From Pseudoxanthomonas sp. PXM01 (GTDB lineage Bacteria > Pseudomonadota > Gammaproteobacteria > Xanthomonadales > Xanthomonadaceae), in NCBI RefSeq assembly GCF_014851815.1, contig NZ_JACVAJ010000001.1, positions 1,116,001 to 1,180,000 of the forward strand: a DNA stretch of 64,000 nt. The letters are read 5' to 3'. The position numbers were made by a program, and so were the translations under genes. This document shows, piece after piece, positions 33,197-44,234 of the stretch. Each line of letters opens with the position of its first letter. Positions within the stretch are counted from its first letter, which is position 1. The notes under the pieces were generated by a model, which saw only the letters and a list, made by a program, of their open reading frames with translations, did not search any database and was not told where the DNA came from.

Positions 33197-34339
33197 TCAC
33201 GCCGGCCGGGTCGACAGCATCAGCCGCTCAAGCAACCTCTGGTACAGGCCGGGCAGCGCCTCCAGATCGGCCACGCGGATGTTCTCGTCGACCTTGTGGA
33301 TGCTGGCATTGACCGGTCCCACCTCGATGCATTCCGCGCCGAGCGGCGCGATGAATCGCGCATCGGACGTGCCGCCTGCCGTACTTTCCTCCGGTGGCGC
33401 GCCAGCGAATTCGCCCAGCACTGCGCGCGCGGTGGCACGCAGATGGCCTTCCGGCGTGTAGAACGGCTCACCGCCGCGCAGCCACTGGATGCTGTACTCC
33501 AGGCCATGCCTGCGGAAAATGCCTTCGATCTCCTGCTCCAGCCGTTCCGCCGTCCAGCTCGGATTGAAGCGCAGGTTGAACACCAGCTGCAGTTCGCCGG
33601 GGATGACGTTGCTCGCGCCGGTGCCGGCATTGATGTTGGAGATCTGCAGGCTGGTCGGCGGGAAAGTTTCGTAGCCTTCGTCCCACTGTCGCGCCGCCAG
33701 TTCGTCCAGCGCAGGCAGTGCCTTGTGGATGGGGTTGAGCGCCTTGTGCGGATAGGCCACGTGCCCTTGCACGCCGTGCACCTGCAACGTGCCGGTCAGC
33801 GTGCCGCGGCGGCCCACGCGCAACAGGTCACCCAACACATCCTTCGAGGAAGGCTCGCCGGTGATGCACCAGTCGATCTTCTGGCCACGCTCGCGGAACA
33901 GCTCGGCGACCTTCTTCACACCATCGTGTGCGGGACCTTCCTCGTCCGACGTGACCAGCAGGGCGACCGTGCCCGGATGATCGGGATGCGCGTCGACGAA
34001 GCGCTCCAGCGCGATCGTGCACGCGGCCACGCTGCACTTCATGTCGGCGGTGCCGCGCCCGTACAGCACGCCATCGCGCACAGTCGGCACGAAGGGATCG
34101 CTGGTCCACGCGGACAGCGGCCCCGGCGGCACCACGTCGGTATGGCCGAGCAGCACCAGCACCGGTGAGCCCGACCCGTGCGTTGCCCAGAGATTGTCGG
34201 TATCGCCGAAGCGCAGGTGTTCGCACTGGAACCCCCACTGCGCCAGCCGCGTCGCCAGCACCTGCTGGCAGCCTGCATCGTCCGGTGTCACCGAATGACG
34301 GCGGATCAGTTCGCTGGAAAGCTCGACGACATCGCTCAC
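33197..34339 (-). CDS. dapE: Succinyl-diaminopimelate desuccinylase
   Basis: A 380-residue M20-family zinc amidohydrolase that releases succinate from N-succinyl-LL-diaminopimelate in lysine and peptidoglycan precursor synthesis. Ligand motifs: [11 protein letters not shown] (near residue 68), YGRGTADMK with the bridging Asp, TSDEEGPA with the catalytic Glu pair, TGEPSS, and a late HKVDENI. Start GTG 34339 overlaps the upstream arsC-like stop as GTGA and is preceded by GGAG; longer starts would run through that gene. The arsC/yffB-dapE order matches E. coli. Confidence 0.95.
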   Translation of the reverse strand: MSDVVELSSELIRRHSVTPDDAGCQQVLATRLAQWGFQCEHLRFGDTDNLWATHGSGSPVLVLLGHTDVVPPGPLSAWTSDPFVPTVRDGVLYGRGTADMKCSVAACTIALERFVDAHPDHPGTVALLVTSDEEGPAHDGVKKVAELFRERGQKIDWCITGEPSSKDVLGDLLRVGRRGTLTGTLQVHGVQGHVAYPHKALNPIHKALPALDELAARQWDEGYETFPPTSLQISNINAGTGASNVIPGELQLVFNLRFNPSWTAERLEQEIEGIFRRHGLEYSIQWLRGGEPFYTPEGHLRATARAVLGEFAGAPPEESTAGGTSDARFIAPLGAECIEVGPVNASIHKVDENIRVADLEALPGLYQRLLERLMLSTRPA

Positions 34340-34698
34340 GATTCGGCTCCGAACTGCTTCTTGAAGCCATTGTCGCTGAAGCCCTGTGAAAAGCCCGCCA
34401 CGCCACCGATCACCACGGGGCGGCGGATGAGCTGCGGATACTCCTTCAGCAACAACTTCCACTCCGCGTCGGAGCCCGGCGTCTTTCGGTTCTCCGGCAA
34501 CTGCCGCCACGTCGTCGACGACTTGTTGATCAGCGCGTCCCAGCCACCAGCCTTGTCTGCCCAGCCCTTCAGCGTCTCGGGTGCCTGCCGGTTGTCGCGG
34601 TAGTCGATGAACGTATAGGCCACGCCGAAGCGGTCCAGCCACTTCGTGGCCTTCTTGCAGGTGTCGCAGTTCTTCAAACCGTAGAGCGTCGCCGTCAT
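34336..34698 (-). CDS. ArsC/Spx-family protein (YffB-like)
   Basis: A 120-residue thioredoxin-fold protein ([22 protein letters not shown], with C11 and C14). The conserved RRPVV arginine near residue 92 is the usual anion-contacting residue. The family contains arsenate reductases and the uncharacterised YffB, which sits immediately before dapE in many gammaproteobacteria. That linkage argues for YffB rather than arsenic resistance, and no ars genes are nearby. Its stop overlaps the dapE GTG. Confidence 0.9.
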   Translation of the reverse strand: MTATLYGLKNCDTCKKATKWLDRFGVAYTFIDYRDNRQAPETLKGWADKAGGWDALINKSSTTWRQLPENRKTPGSDAEWKLLLKEYPQLIRRPVVIGGVAGFSQGFSDNGFKKQFGAES

Positions 34699-34770
34699 GA
34701 TCCGATCGTTCGCAAGGAGTCGCCAGCGATGTTACCGCAGGGCCACACCATCATTCGCGAAATGCGCCGG

Positions 34771-35175
34771 TCAGTGCGGACACATGACCGTAGTAGCGCC
34801 TCGCAGGCGACCGTGGTCGTCGAACTGGAGTCCGATGGCGCCAACGCGCTCCACACCATCGCGTTCCATGCACACCATCTTGCGACGCACTGCATCGGGA
34901 TTGTCGGCAGCACGCCGGACGGCATCGACGATGGACTCACGACTGGCGCCATCTGCACCTGCCGCCTGCACCGCCGCAATCAAGGGCACCATCTGGCGAC
35001 GGGAAATGTCCCAAGCCACCTGGTCGGGATAGCAGTCGGGATTGGACGAGGTCGCCGCATTCGACAAGACCTCGCCCTCGATGGCTCCTTGGTGCCGGCC
35101 GGCGACCCACCAAAGCGCGTTGGTTCCGATCAGCAGGAACAGCAACACATAGATGAGAACGTTGCGGGTCGACAT
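34771..35175 (-). CDS. Small membrane-anchored hypothetical protein
   Basis: A 134-residue protein with a good ribosome site (GAGGAAAG) before ATG 35175. Residues 5-25 (NVLIYVLLFLLIGTNALWWV) form one transmembrane segment or signal anchor, leaving a soluble domain of about 105 residues outside the cytoplasm with C48, C101 and C132. I do not recognise a family. It is inserted between dapD and the arsC-like gene, which are usually close neighbours, and its codon use looks less GC-biased than theirs, so it may be a lineage-specific addition. Confidence 0.65.
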   Translation of the reverse strand: MSTRNVLIYVLLFLLIGTNALWWVAGRHQGAIEGEVLSNAATSSNPDCYPDQVAWDISRRQMVPLIAAVQAAGADGASRESIVDAVRRAADNPDAVRRKMVCMERDGVERVGAIGLQFDDHGRLRGATTVMCPH

Positions 35176-35255
35176 TGGACTTTCCTCACGTCAAGACCCA
35201 TAGAACGACATTGAAATCGATCCCGCCACGCCAGACCACGGCACCGCGACTGCGC

Positions 35256-36107
35256 TCAGTCCGCGAGACCGCGCAGCAGTTCGTTGACGCTGGTCTTGCT
35301 CCGCGTCTTCTCGTCGACCTGCTTGACGATCACCGCGCAGTACAGCGAGTGCGAGCCGTCGGCGGCCGGCAGCGAGCCGGAGACGACGACGCTGCCAGGC
35401 GGCACGTAGCCGTAAGTGATTTCCTTCGTCGCACGGTTGTAGATGCGCGTGGACTGGCCGATGAACACGCCCATGCCGATCACGCTGTGATGGCCGACCA
35501 CCACGCCTTCGACAACTTCCGAGCGCGCACCGATGAAGCAGTGGTCCTCGATGATCGTCGGGCTGGCCTGCAGCGGTTCCAGCACGCCACCGATACCGGC
35601 GCCGCCGGACAGGTGGCAATGCTTGCCGATCTGCGCGCACGAACCGACCGTCGCCCAGGTATCGACCATGGTGCCCTCGCCCACGTAGGCGCCGATGTTG
35701 ACGAAGCTCGGCATCAGCACCACGTCCTTACCGAAGTACGTGCCGCGGCGCGCGATCGCACCGGGAACCACGCGCACGCCGAGCTTGCGGAAATCGTTCT
35801 CGTCGAACGCACCGAAGCGCGCTTCCACCTTGTCCCAGAACGGCGCGGGATAGGCTTCGACCAGTTCCATTTCGTTGACGCGGAAATACAGCAGCACGGC
35901 TTTCTTCAGCCACTCGTTGACCTTCCAACCGCCCTTGCCGTCGGGCTCGGCCACGCGAAGCTTGCCGGCTTCCAGGCCCTCGATGGCCAGCTCGACGGCG
36001 GCGCGGGTGGAGCCCTCGATCTCGTGCGGCGTCAGTTCGGCGCGACGCTCGAACGCGCTCTCGATGGTGGACTTCAGTTCTTCGGTCTTGCTGGCTTTGC
36101 GGGTCAT
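35256..36107 (-). CDS. dapD: 2,3,4,5-Tetrahydropyridine-2,6-dicarboxylate N-succinyltransferase
   Basis: A 283-residue acyltransferase that succinylates tetrahydrodipicolinate in the succinylase branch of lysine/diaminopimelate synthesis; DapE acts later in the same pathway. The N-terminal helical domain (about 5-95) is followed by hexapeptide repeats of a left-handed beta-helix (about 105-240: [47 protein letters not shown]). The ATG at 36107 gives [13 protein letters not shown]; no stop separates it from an upstream reading frame, but that region belongs to glnD in another frame. Confidence 0.95.
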   Translation of the reverse strand: MTRKASKTEELKSTIESAFERRAELTPHEIEGSTRAAVELAIEGLEAGKLRVAEPDGKGGWKVNEWLKKAVLLYFRVNEMELVEAYPAPFWDKVEARFGAFDENDFRKLGVRVVPGAIARRGTYFGKDVVLMPSFVNIGAYVGEGTMVDTWATVGSCAQIGKHCHLSGGAGIGGVLEPLQASPTIIEDHCFIGARSEVVEGVVVGHHSVIGMGVFIGQSTRIYNRATKEITYGYVPPGSVVVSGSLPAADGSHSLYCAVIVKQVDEKTRSKTSVNELLRGLAD

Positions 36108-36129
36108 CAAACGGTCTGCCGGATACGTG

Positions 36130-38772
36130 TCAGGGGGGAGTCTCGAGGCCGGCGCGCAGCGCATCGCGCAGCGCGTCCTGCTGGGAAGTATCGGTGAGCG
36201 GCTGGTCGTGCTCGTCGGTGATCTGGAACACGTCCTCGGCGCGCTCACCGAAGGTCGCGATGCGCGCGTCGTGCACGCGCAATCCCTGCCGGCGCAGCAC
36301 CTGGGCCACGTCCGACAGCAGGCCGGGACGATCGGGCGCGACCAGCCCGAGCATGGTGCGCCGCCCGTCGGGCGTGGTGCCGAACTCGATGCGCGGCGCG
36401 AACCGGAAATGCTTGAGCTGCCGCGGTACGGCGCGGCGCGAGGTGCGCACGCTGTCGAGCGGGCGCGCCAGCGCCTCACCGAGCGTGCGCTCGATGTCGT
36501 CGGGATCCCGCGGCGCGTACGCATCGGCCGGCAGCACTTCGAACGTATCGAAGATCGCGCCCTGCGGCCCCACCAGCACGCGTGCCTGGTGGATGGCGAA
36601 GCCCATGCGGTCGAGGGTCGCGAGGATGGCGGCGAACAGGCCGTCACGGTCGGGCGAATGCACGAACACTTCCATCGCGTCCGCGTCGTCGGCGATGCGG
36701 CGCGCGCGTACCCGCGTCTCGCCGGCATTCGCGCCACGGATGGCATGCGCCTGCCAGGCCAGCTGTTCGGGACGGAAACGAAGGAAGCTCTCCTCCGGCA
36801 TGGTGGTGAACAACGCATCCGCCTGCGCCGCCGACAGGCCCTGCAGTTCCAGCATGGCGCGGACGCTGCCGCGCGCTTCGTCCAGCCGCTCGTGCACCGC
36901 CACCGGGTTTTCCAGACCCTCGCGCAGCACGCGGCGCGCGGCGAAGTACAGGTCGGCCAGCAGCCGGTCCTTCCATGCGTTCCACAGCTTGGGACTGGTG
37001 CCGGCGATGTCCGCGCACGTCAGCAGGTACAGGTAATCGAGACGCTCGCGATCCTCCACCAGGACGGCGAAGGCGTGGATGACGTCGGGATCGGAGATGT
37101 CCTGCTTCTGCGCCGTCACCGACATGCGCAGGTGCTGCTCCACCAGCCAGGCCACCAGTGCGGTGTCGCCCTCGCTGAGCGCATGCGCTGCGCAGAACTC
37201 GCGCGCATCCACCGCACCCAGTTCCGAATGGTCGCCGCCGCGCCCCTTGGCGATGTCGTGGAACAGGCCCGCCAGCAGCAGCAGTTCCGGCTTGCGCAGG
37301 CGCGGCCAGACCTCATGCGCGATGGAGAAGCGCTCGTCCGCACGGCCCGCAGCGAAGGCGGCGATGTTGCGCAACACCATCAGCGTGTGCTGGTCGACTG
37401 TGTAGACATGGAACAGGTCGAACTGCATGCGTCCGGACACGCGTGCGAACGCCGGGATCCACTGCCCCAGCACACCGAGCCTGGCCATGCGGGTGAGCGT
37501 TTCCACCGCGCGCGGACCGCGCAGCAGGGCCATGAAGGCATCACGCTGCGCCCGCGTGGCCGCGGGATAGGCGGACAGCTTCGGCAGCGATTCCGCCAGC
37601 GCACGGGCGGTGCGCGAATGCAGGCCGCGAATCTGCGGATGGGCTGCCCACGCGGCGAACAGGGCGAAGACCTGCCCGACATCGTTCGCCGGCCAGCCGC
37701 CCTGGCGCGCGGCGAGATATCCGCGACGCAGCGCGAAGTGCTCGTCCAGCGGCTCCGGCAACGCTTCGCCGTCGAACTGTTCCTCGAACCGCTGCAGCAG
37801 GCGGTCGCTGATCCGCCGCACGATGGCGGCGCTGCGGTAGAAGCCCTGCATCATCTTCTCGACGCCGAGATTCTCGGCGTCGTCGGCGAACCGCAGCCGT
37901 TGCGCCAGCGTCTTCTGGTAATCGAAGCGCAGGCGTTCTTCCGGTCGGCCCGCGACCCGGTGCAGGCCGTAGCGCAGGCGTCCCAGCGCGCGGCGCTCGC
38001 GTGCCAGCGCGACGGCTTCGTCGGGGCCCAGGTGGCCCAATCCCACCAGCGCCTCCAGGTCGCGCACACCGAACGTGCGCAGCGCCATCCAGCCCAGCGT
38101 GTGCAGGTCGCGCAGGCCGCCGGGGCCTTCCTTGATGTTGGGCTCGAGGTTGTCGGAGGTGTCGCCGAACCGCGCATGACGCAGGCGCAGTTCCTCGCGC
38201 TTGGCGACGAAGAAGTCGCGCGGCGGCCAGACCCGTGCCGGGCCGATGGCGTCGATCAACAGGCCTTCGTCGACGGGTTCGCCGACGATCAGCCGCTCCT
38301 CGATCAGTGCGGTCAGCACGCTCTGGTCGGCGGCCGCCGCGGCCGTGCACTCGCCTGCCGAGCGCACGCTGTGACTGATCGGCAGGCCGGCATCCCACAG
38401 CAGGGCGAACAGCCGCGCCACCGCGTCGTGATGGGCCTGCTGCACGTCCGCCGCGGCAAGCACCAGCACATCGACGTCGGAGTGCGGGAACAGTTCGCCC
38501 CGGCCGTAACCACCGACCGCGAACAACGCCATCGGCGCATCCGCGGGGATGCAGCGCAGCCACGCGTCCTTCAGCAGATGGTCGACCGCCCGCGCGCGCA
38601 GCGCGAGGATGCGGTCCATGCCGTCGTCCTGGTCGAAACGCTTGTCCAGTCGCGCGTCGGTCTGGCCGAGCGAGGCACGTGCCGCCGCCGACCAGGCTGC
38701 GTCATCGGCAGCGTCCGGGCCGATGTCCGGAAGCCGCGTCGCCTGTCCGTTCGCGGCCGAAGGGGTGCTCAC
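36130..38772 (-). CDS. glnD: Bifunctional uridylyltransferase/uridylyl-removing enzyme GlnD
   Basis: An 880-residue nitrogen sensor that uridylylates PII when glutamine is low and deuridylylates it when high. The nucleotidyltransferase domain has [19 protein letters not shown] (about residues 105-123). The HD phosphohydrolase domain has [19 protein letters not shown] (about 495-515). Two ACT domains close the protein (about 690-770 and 800-875). Start GTG 38772 overlaps the map stop as GTGA. The map-glnD-dapD order is as in E. coli. Confidence 0.96.
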   Translation of the reverse strand: MSTPSAANGQATRLPDIGPDAADDAAWSAAARASLGQTDARLDKRFDQDDGMDRILALRARAVDHLLKDAWLRCIPADAPMALFAVGGYGRGELFPHSDVDVLVLAAADVQQAHHDAVARLFALLWDAGLPISHSVRSAGECTAAAAADQSVLTALIEERLIVGEPVDEGLLIDAIGPARVWPPRDFFVAKREELRLRHARFGDTSDNLEPNIKEGPGGLRDLHTLGWMALRTFGVRDLEALVGLGHLGPDEAVALARERRALGRLRYGLHRVAGRPEERLRFDYQKTLAQRLRFADDAENLGVEKMMQGFYRSAAIVRRISDRLLQRFEEQFDGEALPEPLDEHFALRRGYLAARQGGWPANDVGQVFALFAAWAAHPQIRGLHSRTARALAESLPKLSAYPAATRAQRDAFMALLRGPRAVETLTRMARLGVLGQWIPAFARVSGRMQFDLFHVYTVDQHTLMVLRNIAAFAAGRADERFSIAHEVWPRLRKPELLLLAGLFHDIAKGRGGDHSELGAVDAREFCAAHALSEGDTALVAWLVEQHLRMSVTAQKQDISDPDVIHAFAVLVEDRERLDYLYLLTCADIAGTSPKLWNAWKDRLLADLYFAARRVLREGLENPVAVHERLDEARGSVRAMLELQGLSAAQADALFTTMPEESFLRFRPEQLAWQAHAIRGANAGETRVRARRIADDADAMEVFVHSPDRDGLFAAILATLDRMGFAIHQARVLVGPQGAIFDTFEVLPADAYAPRDPDDIERTLGEALARPLDSVRTSRRAVPRQLKHFRFAPRIEFGTTPDGRRTMLGLVAPDRPGLLSDVAQVLRRQGLRVHDARIATFGERAEDVFQITDEHDQPLTDTSQQDALRDALRAGLETPP

Positions 38773-39545
38773 AGGTCGTTGTCGTCGCCCGGCACGCGGG
38801 TCAGGATCTCGACGCCGTCCTCGGTCACCGCCACGGTGTGTTCCCACTGCGCGGACAGCTTGCGGTCCTTGGTCACCACGGTCCAGCCGTCGGGCAGCAC
38901 CTTGGTGTGGCGCGCACCCTCGTTGATCATCGGCTCGATGGTGAAGGTCATGCCGGGCTTCAGCACCACGCCCTCGCCGGGGCGTCCGTAATGCAGCACC
39001 TGCGGCTCGTCGTGGTAGACCTTGCCGATGCCGTGGCCGCAGTACTCGCGCACCACGCTGAAGCGCTCGCCTTCCGCGTACTGCTGGATCGCGTTGCCCA
39101 CGTCACCCAGGGTGGCGCCCGGCTTCACCGCACGGATGCCGCGGAACATCGCCTCGCGGGTGACGTCCACCAGTCGCCTGGCCATCACCGACGGCGTGCC
39201 GACGATGTACATGCGGCTGGTATCGCCGTGCCAGCCGTCCTTGATGACGGTGACGTCGATGTTGAGGATGTCGCCGTCCTTCAGCACCTTCCCCTCGCTG
39301 GGGATGCCGTGGCAGATGACGTTGTTCACCGAGGTGCAGACCGTGGCCGGGAAGCCCTTGTAGCCCACGTTGGCCGGGATCGCCTTCTGCACGTTGACGA
39401 TGTGATCGTGGCAGATGCGGTCCAGTTCGGCGGTGGTCACGCCCGGCTTCACATGCGGGGCGACCACCTGCAGCACCTCGGCGGCGAGCCGGCCGGCGAT
39501 GCGCATCTGGGCGAGGTCTTCGGAAGTCTTGAGCTGGATGGCCAT
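38769..39545 (-). CDS. map: Methionine aminopeptidase type I
   Basis: A 258-residue cytosolic metallopeptidase that removes initiator Met. Di-metal ligands: D in [17 protein letters not shown] (two aspartates), H in [16 protein letters not shown] in FTIEPMIN and E in AQWEHTVAV. The ATG at 39545 gives [15 protein letters not shown]. The gene is divergent from rpsB, with about 320 bp between them occupied by the rpsB promoter and leader. Confidence 0.96.
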   Translation of the reverse strand: MAIQLKTSEDLAQMRIAGRLAAEVLQVVAPHVKPGVTTAELDRICHDHIVNVQKAIPANVGYKGFPATVCTSVNNVICHGIPSEGKVLKDGDILNIDVTVIKDGWHGDTSRMYIVGTPSVMARRLVDVTREAMFRGIRAVKPGATLGDVGNAIQQYAEGERFSVVREYCGHGIGKVYHDEPQVLHYGRPGEGVVLKPGMTFTIEPMINEGARHTKVLPDGWTVVTKDRKLSAQWEHTVAVTEDGVEILTRVPGDDNDL

Positions 39546-39621
39546 GGCCCGATTATCCCCCATTTGGCGCCCGGGCTGAACGACCGGACGCCCTTTCCCG
39601 CCCCGGCACGCCAGTCCGGGT

Positions 39622-39651
39622 TTGCGGCAGAGGGGCCAGGACCGCTATACT
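39622..39651 (+). promoter_or_regulatory. Sigma-70 promoter of rpsB
   Basis: -35 TTGCGG (39622-39627), 18-bp spacer, -10 TATACT (39646-39651, 5 of 6). Transcription would start near 39658. Confidence 0.7.
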
Positions 39652-39657
39652 CCCGCG

Positions 39658-39866
39658 GCTTCGCGCCCGGGTCCGCCCGGCCGGACCGCCCACGTCGGGC
39701 GACACCGACGAATCCACACCTGCTGCCCCAACCCGTGCCGGGGTGCCCTTCGCTGAAGGGTTCGGACACGGAAGCCGCAGGGAGGCCCAACCCCGGAACC
39801 CCGCCCTCACGGGCACCGTCCTCCATTGAACCGGACGGTGGGTTCCCCTTCGATGGAGTCATTGCA
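39658..39866 (+). promoter_or_regulatory. Long GC-rich 5' leader of rpsB, candidate S2 autoregulatory RNA
   Basis: About 209 untranslated nucleotides separate the promoter from the rpsB ATG, without any convincing reading frame. Several short stems are possible, such as CCCTTCGCTGAAGGG (39747-39761) and CCGTCC/GGACGG (39819-39824 with 39832-39837) just before the ribosome site. S2 represses rpsB-tsf through the rpsB leader in E. coli, so a regulatory role is plausible here, though no match to a known leader class was tested. Confidence 0.45.
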
Positions 39867-40670
39867 ATGCCCCAAGTCACCATGCGCCAGATGCTGGAAG
39901 CCGGCGTCCATTTCGGCCACCAGACCCGCTACTGGAACCCCAAGATGGCGCCGTACATCTTCGGTGCCCGCGGCAAGATCCACATCATCAACCTCGAGAA
40001 GACCGTTCCGCTGTTCAACGACGCGATGAACTTCATCTCGGGCGTCGCGCAGAAGCGCGGCACCATCCTGTTCCTGGGCACCAAGCGCAGCGCGCGTGAG
40101 GCCGTGAAGGAAGAGGCCGAGCGTTGCGGCATGCCGTTCATGACCCAGCGCTGGCTGGGCGGCACGCTGACCAACTTCGCCACCGTGAAGAAGTCGGTCG
40201 CCCGCCTGAAGGAACTGGAAGCCGCTGAAACCGACGGCACGTTCGAGAAGCTGGTCAAGCACGAAGTGCTGGGCCTGCGTCGCGAGCGCGAGAAGCTGCT
40301 GGCCTCGCTGGGCGGCATCAAGGAAATGAACCGGCTGCCCGACGCCCTGTTCGTCATCGACATCGGCCATGAAGACATCGCCATCAAGGAAGCCAAGAAG
40401 CTCGGCATCCCGGTGATCGCGGTGGTCGACTCGAACTACGACCCGGCCCTGGTCGACTACGCCATCCCCGGCAACGACGACGCCATCCGCGCCGTGCAGC
40501 TGTACGCCCGCGCCGCCGCCGACGCCGTGCTGGAAGGCAAGGCCGCGTCGCCGAACGCCGCCACCGTGCGCGAGGAAGAGTTCGCCGAAGGCGGCGACGA
40601 CAAGGGTGCCCGTCGAGCCCCGGCCAAGAAGGCCGCCGGCAAGAAGTCCGACGAAGCCGCTGCCGAGTAA
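39867..40670 (+). CDS. rpsB: 30S ribosomal protein S2
   Basis: A 267-residue S2 ([27 protein letters not shown] at the start, in pieces; [48 protein letters not shown]). The C-terminal tail beyond about residue 235 is Lys/Ala/Glu-rich and longer than in E. coli (241 residues), as is usual in Xanthomonadaceae. GGAG precedes ATG 39867 by 8 nt. tsf follows after a terminator-like hairpin and a repeat. Confidence 0.97.
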   Translation: MPQVTMRQMLEAGVHFGHQTRYWNPKMAPYIFGARGKIHIINLEKTVPLFNDAMNFISGVAQKRGTILFLGTKRSAREAVKEEAERCGMPFMTQRWLGGTLTNFATVKKSVARLKELEAAETDGTFEKLVKHEVLGLRREREKLLASLGGIKEMNRLPDALFVIDIGHEDIAIKEAKKLGIPVIAVVDSNYDPALVDYAIPGNDDAIRAVQLYARAAADAVLEGKAASPNAATVREEEFAEGGDDKGARRAPAKKAAGKKSDEAAAE

Positions 40671-40682
40671 TCCGGCTGCAAT

Positions 40683-40717
40683 GCCGCCGCGCCATGCTGC
40701 GCGGCGGCCATGTTTTT
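40683..40717 (+). terminator. Terminator/attenuator between rpsB and tsf
   Basis: A perfect 10-bp stem GCCGCCGCGC (40683-40692) with 40699-40708, loop CATGCT, is followed by CATGTTTTT. It would reduce tsf relative to rpsB transcription. Confidence 0.7.
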
Positions 40718-40845
40718 CCCTTCTCCCGTCGGGAGAAGGTGCCCGAAGGGCGGATGAGGGTGCGGCAAGCATGTCGACGCTGCAGGCGTCGCGGTTCCGC
40801 CGGACCCTCACCCCAACCCCTCTCCCGACGGGAGAGGGGCTTTGC
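40718..40845 (+). repeat. MITE-like inverted repeat element in the rpsB-tsf spacer
   Basis: Two related hairpins stand at the ends in opposite orientation: CCTTCTCCC-GTC-GGGAGAAGG (40719-40739) and CCCCTCTCCC-GAC-GGGAGAGGGG (40817-40839). Internal flanks TGAGGGTGCGG (about 40755-40765) and CCGGACCCTCA (40800-40810) are inverted copies with one mismatch. The sequence looks like a dispersed intergenic repeat known from many GC-rich proteobacteria. It fills most of the spacer. Confidence 0.7.
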
Positions 40846-40867
40846 CAATCTAAACCGAGGTAATCCC

Positions 40868-41746
<879 letters not shown>

Positions 41747-41769
41747 GCCAACCTCACCGCTTCACCGGG

Positions 41770-41800
41770 AAAGCCGCGGGAAACCGCGGCTTTTTCTTTT
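41770..41800 (+). terminator. Intrinsic terminator after tsf
   Basis: A 10-bp stem (AAAGCCGCGG, 41770-41779, with 41784-41793) with GAAA loop and a T-rich tail TTTTTCTTTT. Confidence 0.92.
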
Positions 41801-41960
41801 GCTGCGATACACGCTACCTGCGTCGTCGCGTCGCACGACCGCTCGTCGCCCGCGACTAAAGTTTGCCGATCCTGCGCCGAAATTGTTTACAAAGCTGACA
41901 TTCCGTCACGCTTTGCTGGCATGCTGCCCGCCACTTTCCTTCAGCGTAGTGCGCACCCGG

Positions 41961-43451
41961 ATGCGTCCCGAACTCGAATCCCAGCTCTCGAACTGCCGCA
42001 ACCTGCCCAGCCCGCCGGGCGTGGCGTTGCGCATCATCGAACTTGCGCAGGATCCCGAGGTGGTGATGGCGACGGCTGCCGATGCGATCGGCCTGGACGC
42101 CGCGCTCAGCGCGCGCATGCTGCGCATCGCCAACTCTCCGCTCTACGCCAGCCGTCGCCGTGTCGAGAACCTGTCGCAGGCACTGACGGTGCTCGGACTC
42201 AACGCCACGCTGACGCTGGCACTGGGCTTCTCGCTGGCGCGCTGCGGCAGCGGCACCCATCCGGTCGCGCAGGAGCGCGTCTGGCGCCGCAGCGTGATCG
42301 CCGCACTGGCATGCCGCCTGCTGGGCCAGCACGCCGGCCTGCGCAAGGCCGAGGAACTGATGCTGGCCGGCCTGCTGCAGGACATCGGCGTCCTCGCCCT
42401 GCTGGAAGTGCTGGGCGACGACTACGCACGGCTCGTCGAGCGGGCCGAGGACAACGCGGCGTTGCTGGCGGCCGAGCGCGAGCTGCTGGGCTGCGACCAC
42501 GCCGCCGTCGGCGGCTGGCTGGCGCGGCAATGGAACCTGCCGGCGCTGCTGCGCGAAGCCATCATGGAGAGCGAGACGCCGGCCTCCGACACCACATTCA
42601 ACGCATGCGTCGCCGTGTCCGGCCACGTCGCCGACATCTGGCTGGCGGGCGCGGACGAAGCGCACACCGAAGAAGCCCACCGGCAGGCCGCCCTGCAGGC
42701 CGCAACGCGGCTCGGACTGGACTATGCGACCTTCCTCGCGCTGACCGAAGACATGCTCGCGGCCCTGCCCGAGGTGTGCACGATGTTCGACGTGCCGCCC
42801 GCGCCGCCCGCCCGCATCCAGGCGTTGCTGGACCAAGCGCGCGAGCTGCTGGTGGTGCGCAACCTGCGAGAGATCCAGGAAGCCGCACGCGCGCGCAAGG
42901 AGGCCGACGAACACGAGGACCGCGCACGCCGATTGGCCGAGGAGGTCCGCCGCGATCCGCTGACCGGCGCCTACAACCGCAGCCAGCTGGAAGAAGTGCT
43001 GGAGAAGGAGTTCGACGCCGCCACGCGCCATGGCTGGCCGCTGTCGATCGCCTTCATCGACCTGGACGACTTCAAGCAGGTCAACGACCGCTGGGGCCAC
43101 CTGGTCGGCGACGAGGTGCTGCGCAACTTCGCCAAGTCGCTGATGCGGCACGTGCGTAGCAGCGACATCGTCGCCCGCTACGGCGGCGAGGAGTTCCTGG
43201 TGGTACTGCCCGGCATCAACGAAGAAGCCGCCGCGCACGTGGTGCGGCGCATCCTGTCCGAAGTGGCAGGCTCCGCCATGGCCCACGTCAATGGCCAGCC
43301 GCTGCACATCACCTTCTCCGCCGGCCTCGCCACGCAGGGCACGCTGGAGCAGTTCCGCCATGTCGACGACCTGCTGCGCGCCGCCGACGAGGCGCTGTAC
43401 GGTGCCAAGCGTGAAGGACGCAACCGCGTCTCGGTGGGCGCCAGCGCCTGA
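41961..43451 (+). CDS. HDOD domain-GGDEF diguanylate cyclase
   Basis: A 496-residue cytoplasmic signalling protein. The HDOD domain (about residues 10-205: NLPSPPGVALRIIELAQDPE, ANSPLYASRR, LLQDIGVLALLEVLG) is followed by a helical linker and coiled coil (about 290-330). The GGDEF domain (about 335-496) has the active motif GGEEF at 408-412 and an inhibitory site RSSD at 399-402, five residues upstream. It should make c-di-GMP and be feedback-inhibited. The start is uncertain: ATG 41961 is used, and GTG 41949 is possible. Neither has a clear ribosome site. No EAL domain. Confidence 0.9.
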   Translation: MRPELESQLSNCRNLPSPPGVALRIIELAQDPEVVMATAADAIGLDAALSARMLRIANSPLYASRRRVENLSQALTVLGLNATLTLALGFSLARCGSGTHPVAQERVWRRSVIAALACRLLGQHAGLRKAEELMLAGLLQDIGVLALLEVLGDDYARLVERAEDNAALLAAERELLGCDHAAVGGWLARQWNLPALLREAIMESETPASDTTFNACVAVSGHVADIWLAGADEAHTEEAHRQAALQAATRLGLDYATFLALTEDMLAALPEVCTMFDVPPAPPARIQALLDQARELLVVRNLREIQEAARARKEADEHEDRARRLAEEVRRDPLTGAYNRSQLEEVLEKEFDAATRHGWPLSIAFIDLDDFKQVNDRWGHLVGDEVLRNFAKSLMRHVRSSDIVARYGGEEFLVVLPGINEEAAAHVVRRILSEVAGSAMAHVNGQPLHITFSAGLATQGTLEQFRHVDDLLRAADEALYGAKREGRNRVSVGASA

Positions 43452-43472
43452 GCCGGCGCACCCGCACCGCGG

Positions 43473-44168
43473 TTACTGCCGCGGCTGCAGTGCCACTTCC
43501 TCGTACGGCTGCACGACCACCCAGCCTTCGCCGGCGAAACGCAGCTGGATGCTTTCGCCGGAGCCACGCCCCAGCAGGGTGCCGAACGAGATGTCGGTGA
43601 TGATTTCCGGCGTCAGGCTGCCCGACCACGCCACCGTCGCATTGGGATCGGTGAACACCGGCCCGGTCTGCGCGTTTACCGGCAGCGTCAGCGGCTCGTA
43701 GTGCGAGGTGATGGCCACGATGCCGTGGCCGCTCAGGCGCACGTTGAACAGGCCGCCCGACAGCATGCCGGCAACCTTGCGCATCATGGTGATGCGACTC
43801 TCGATACCCGACTCGACGGCGAGCACGTCGTTGCCGTTGACGAAGATGGATTCGCCGGCCAGGCGCAACAGGGTGATCCGCTTGCCGGCATCGGCCAGGT
43901 ACACGCGGCCCTGCCCTTCGATCTTCATCAACTGCATGCCTTCGCCGCTGACCGCCTTCTTCAGCAGGTTGCCGAGGCCTTGCTCCAGCACACCCTGGCG
44001 GGTGAACTTGACCGCGCCCTTGCGCGCGACCATTGCCCCGGCCTTGGCCCAGACCAGTCCGTTCAGCCGTACCTCGAGCAGGTGCGGACTCTCCAGTTCG
44101 AAGGCCTCCGGGCTGGCGTCCTTTTCGCGGGACGAAGCGATGAATTCCTGCAGGGTGCGCACGGCCAT
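43473..44168 (-). CDS. AIM24 family protein
   Basis: A 231-residue beta-rich protein of the AIM24/TIGR00266 family (VRLNGLVWAKAGAMVARKGAVKF, RITLLRLAGESIFVNGNDVLAVE, IITDISFGTLLGRGSGE). The bacterial role is unknown; the family name comes from a mitochondrial protein. The ATG at 44168 follows AAGGAACGACC. No signal peptide. It converges with the HDOD-GGDEF gene and is divergent from the cupin gene (66 bp apart). Confidence 0.87.
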   Translation of the reverse strand: MAVRTLQEFIASSREKDASPEAFELESPHLLEVRLNGLVWAKAGAMVARKGAVKFTRQGVLEQGLGNLLKKAVSGEGMQLMKIEGQGRVYLADAGKRITLLRLAGESIFVNGNDVLAVESGIESRITMMRKVAGMLSGGLFNVRLSGHGIVAITSHYEPLTLPVNAQTGPVFTDPNATVAWSGSLTPEIITDISFGTLLGRGSGESIQLRFAGEGWVVVQPYEEVALQPRQ

Positions 44169-44234
44169 GGTCGTTCCTTGATGACGGTGGAAAGAGGACG
44201 CCATCATAGCCACCCCGCCCTCCAGGTACCGTCC

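Noticed and set aside
34336..34698. Arsenic resistance (arsenate reductase) call
   Set aside because: Position directly before dapE with overlap fits YffB; no arsB or arsR nearby.
34697..35214. Plus-strand reading frames opposite the arsC-like and membrane-anchored genes
   Set aside because: No family motifs, and the minus-strand genes there have ribosome sites and sensible proteins.
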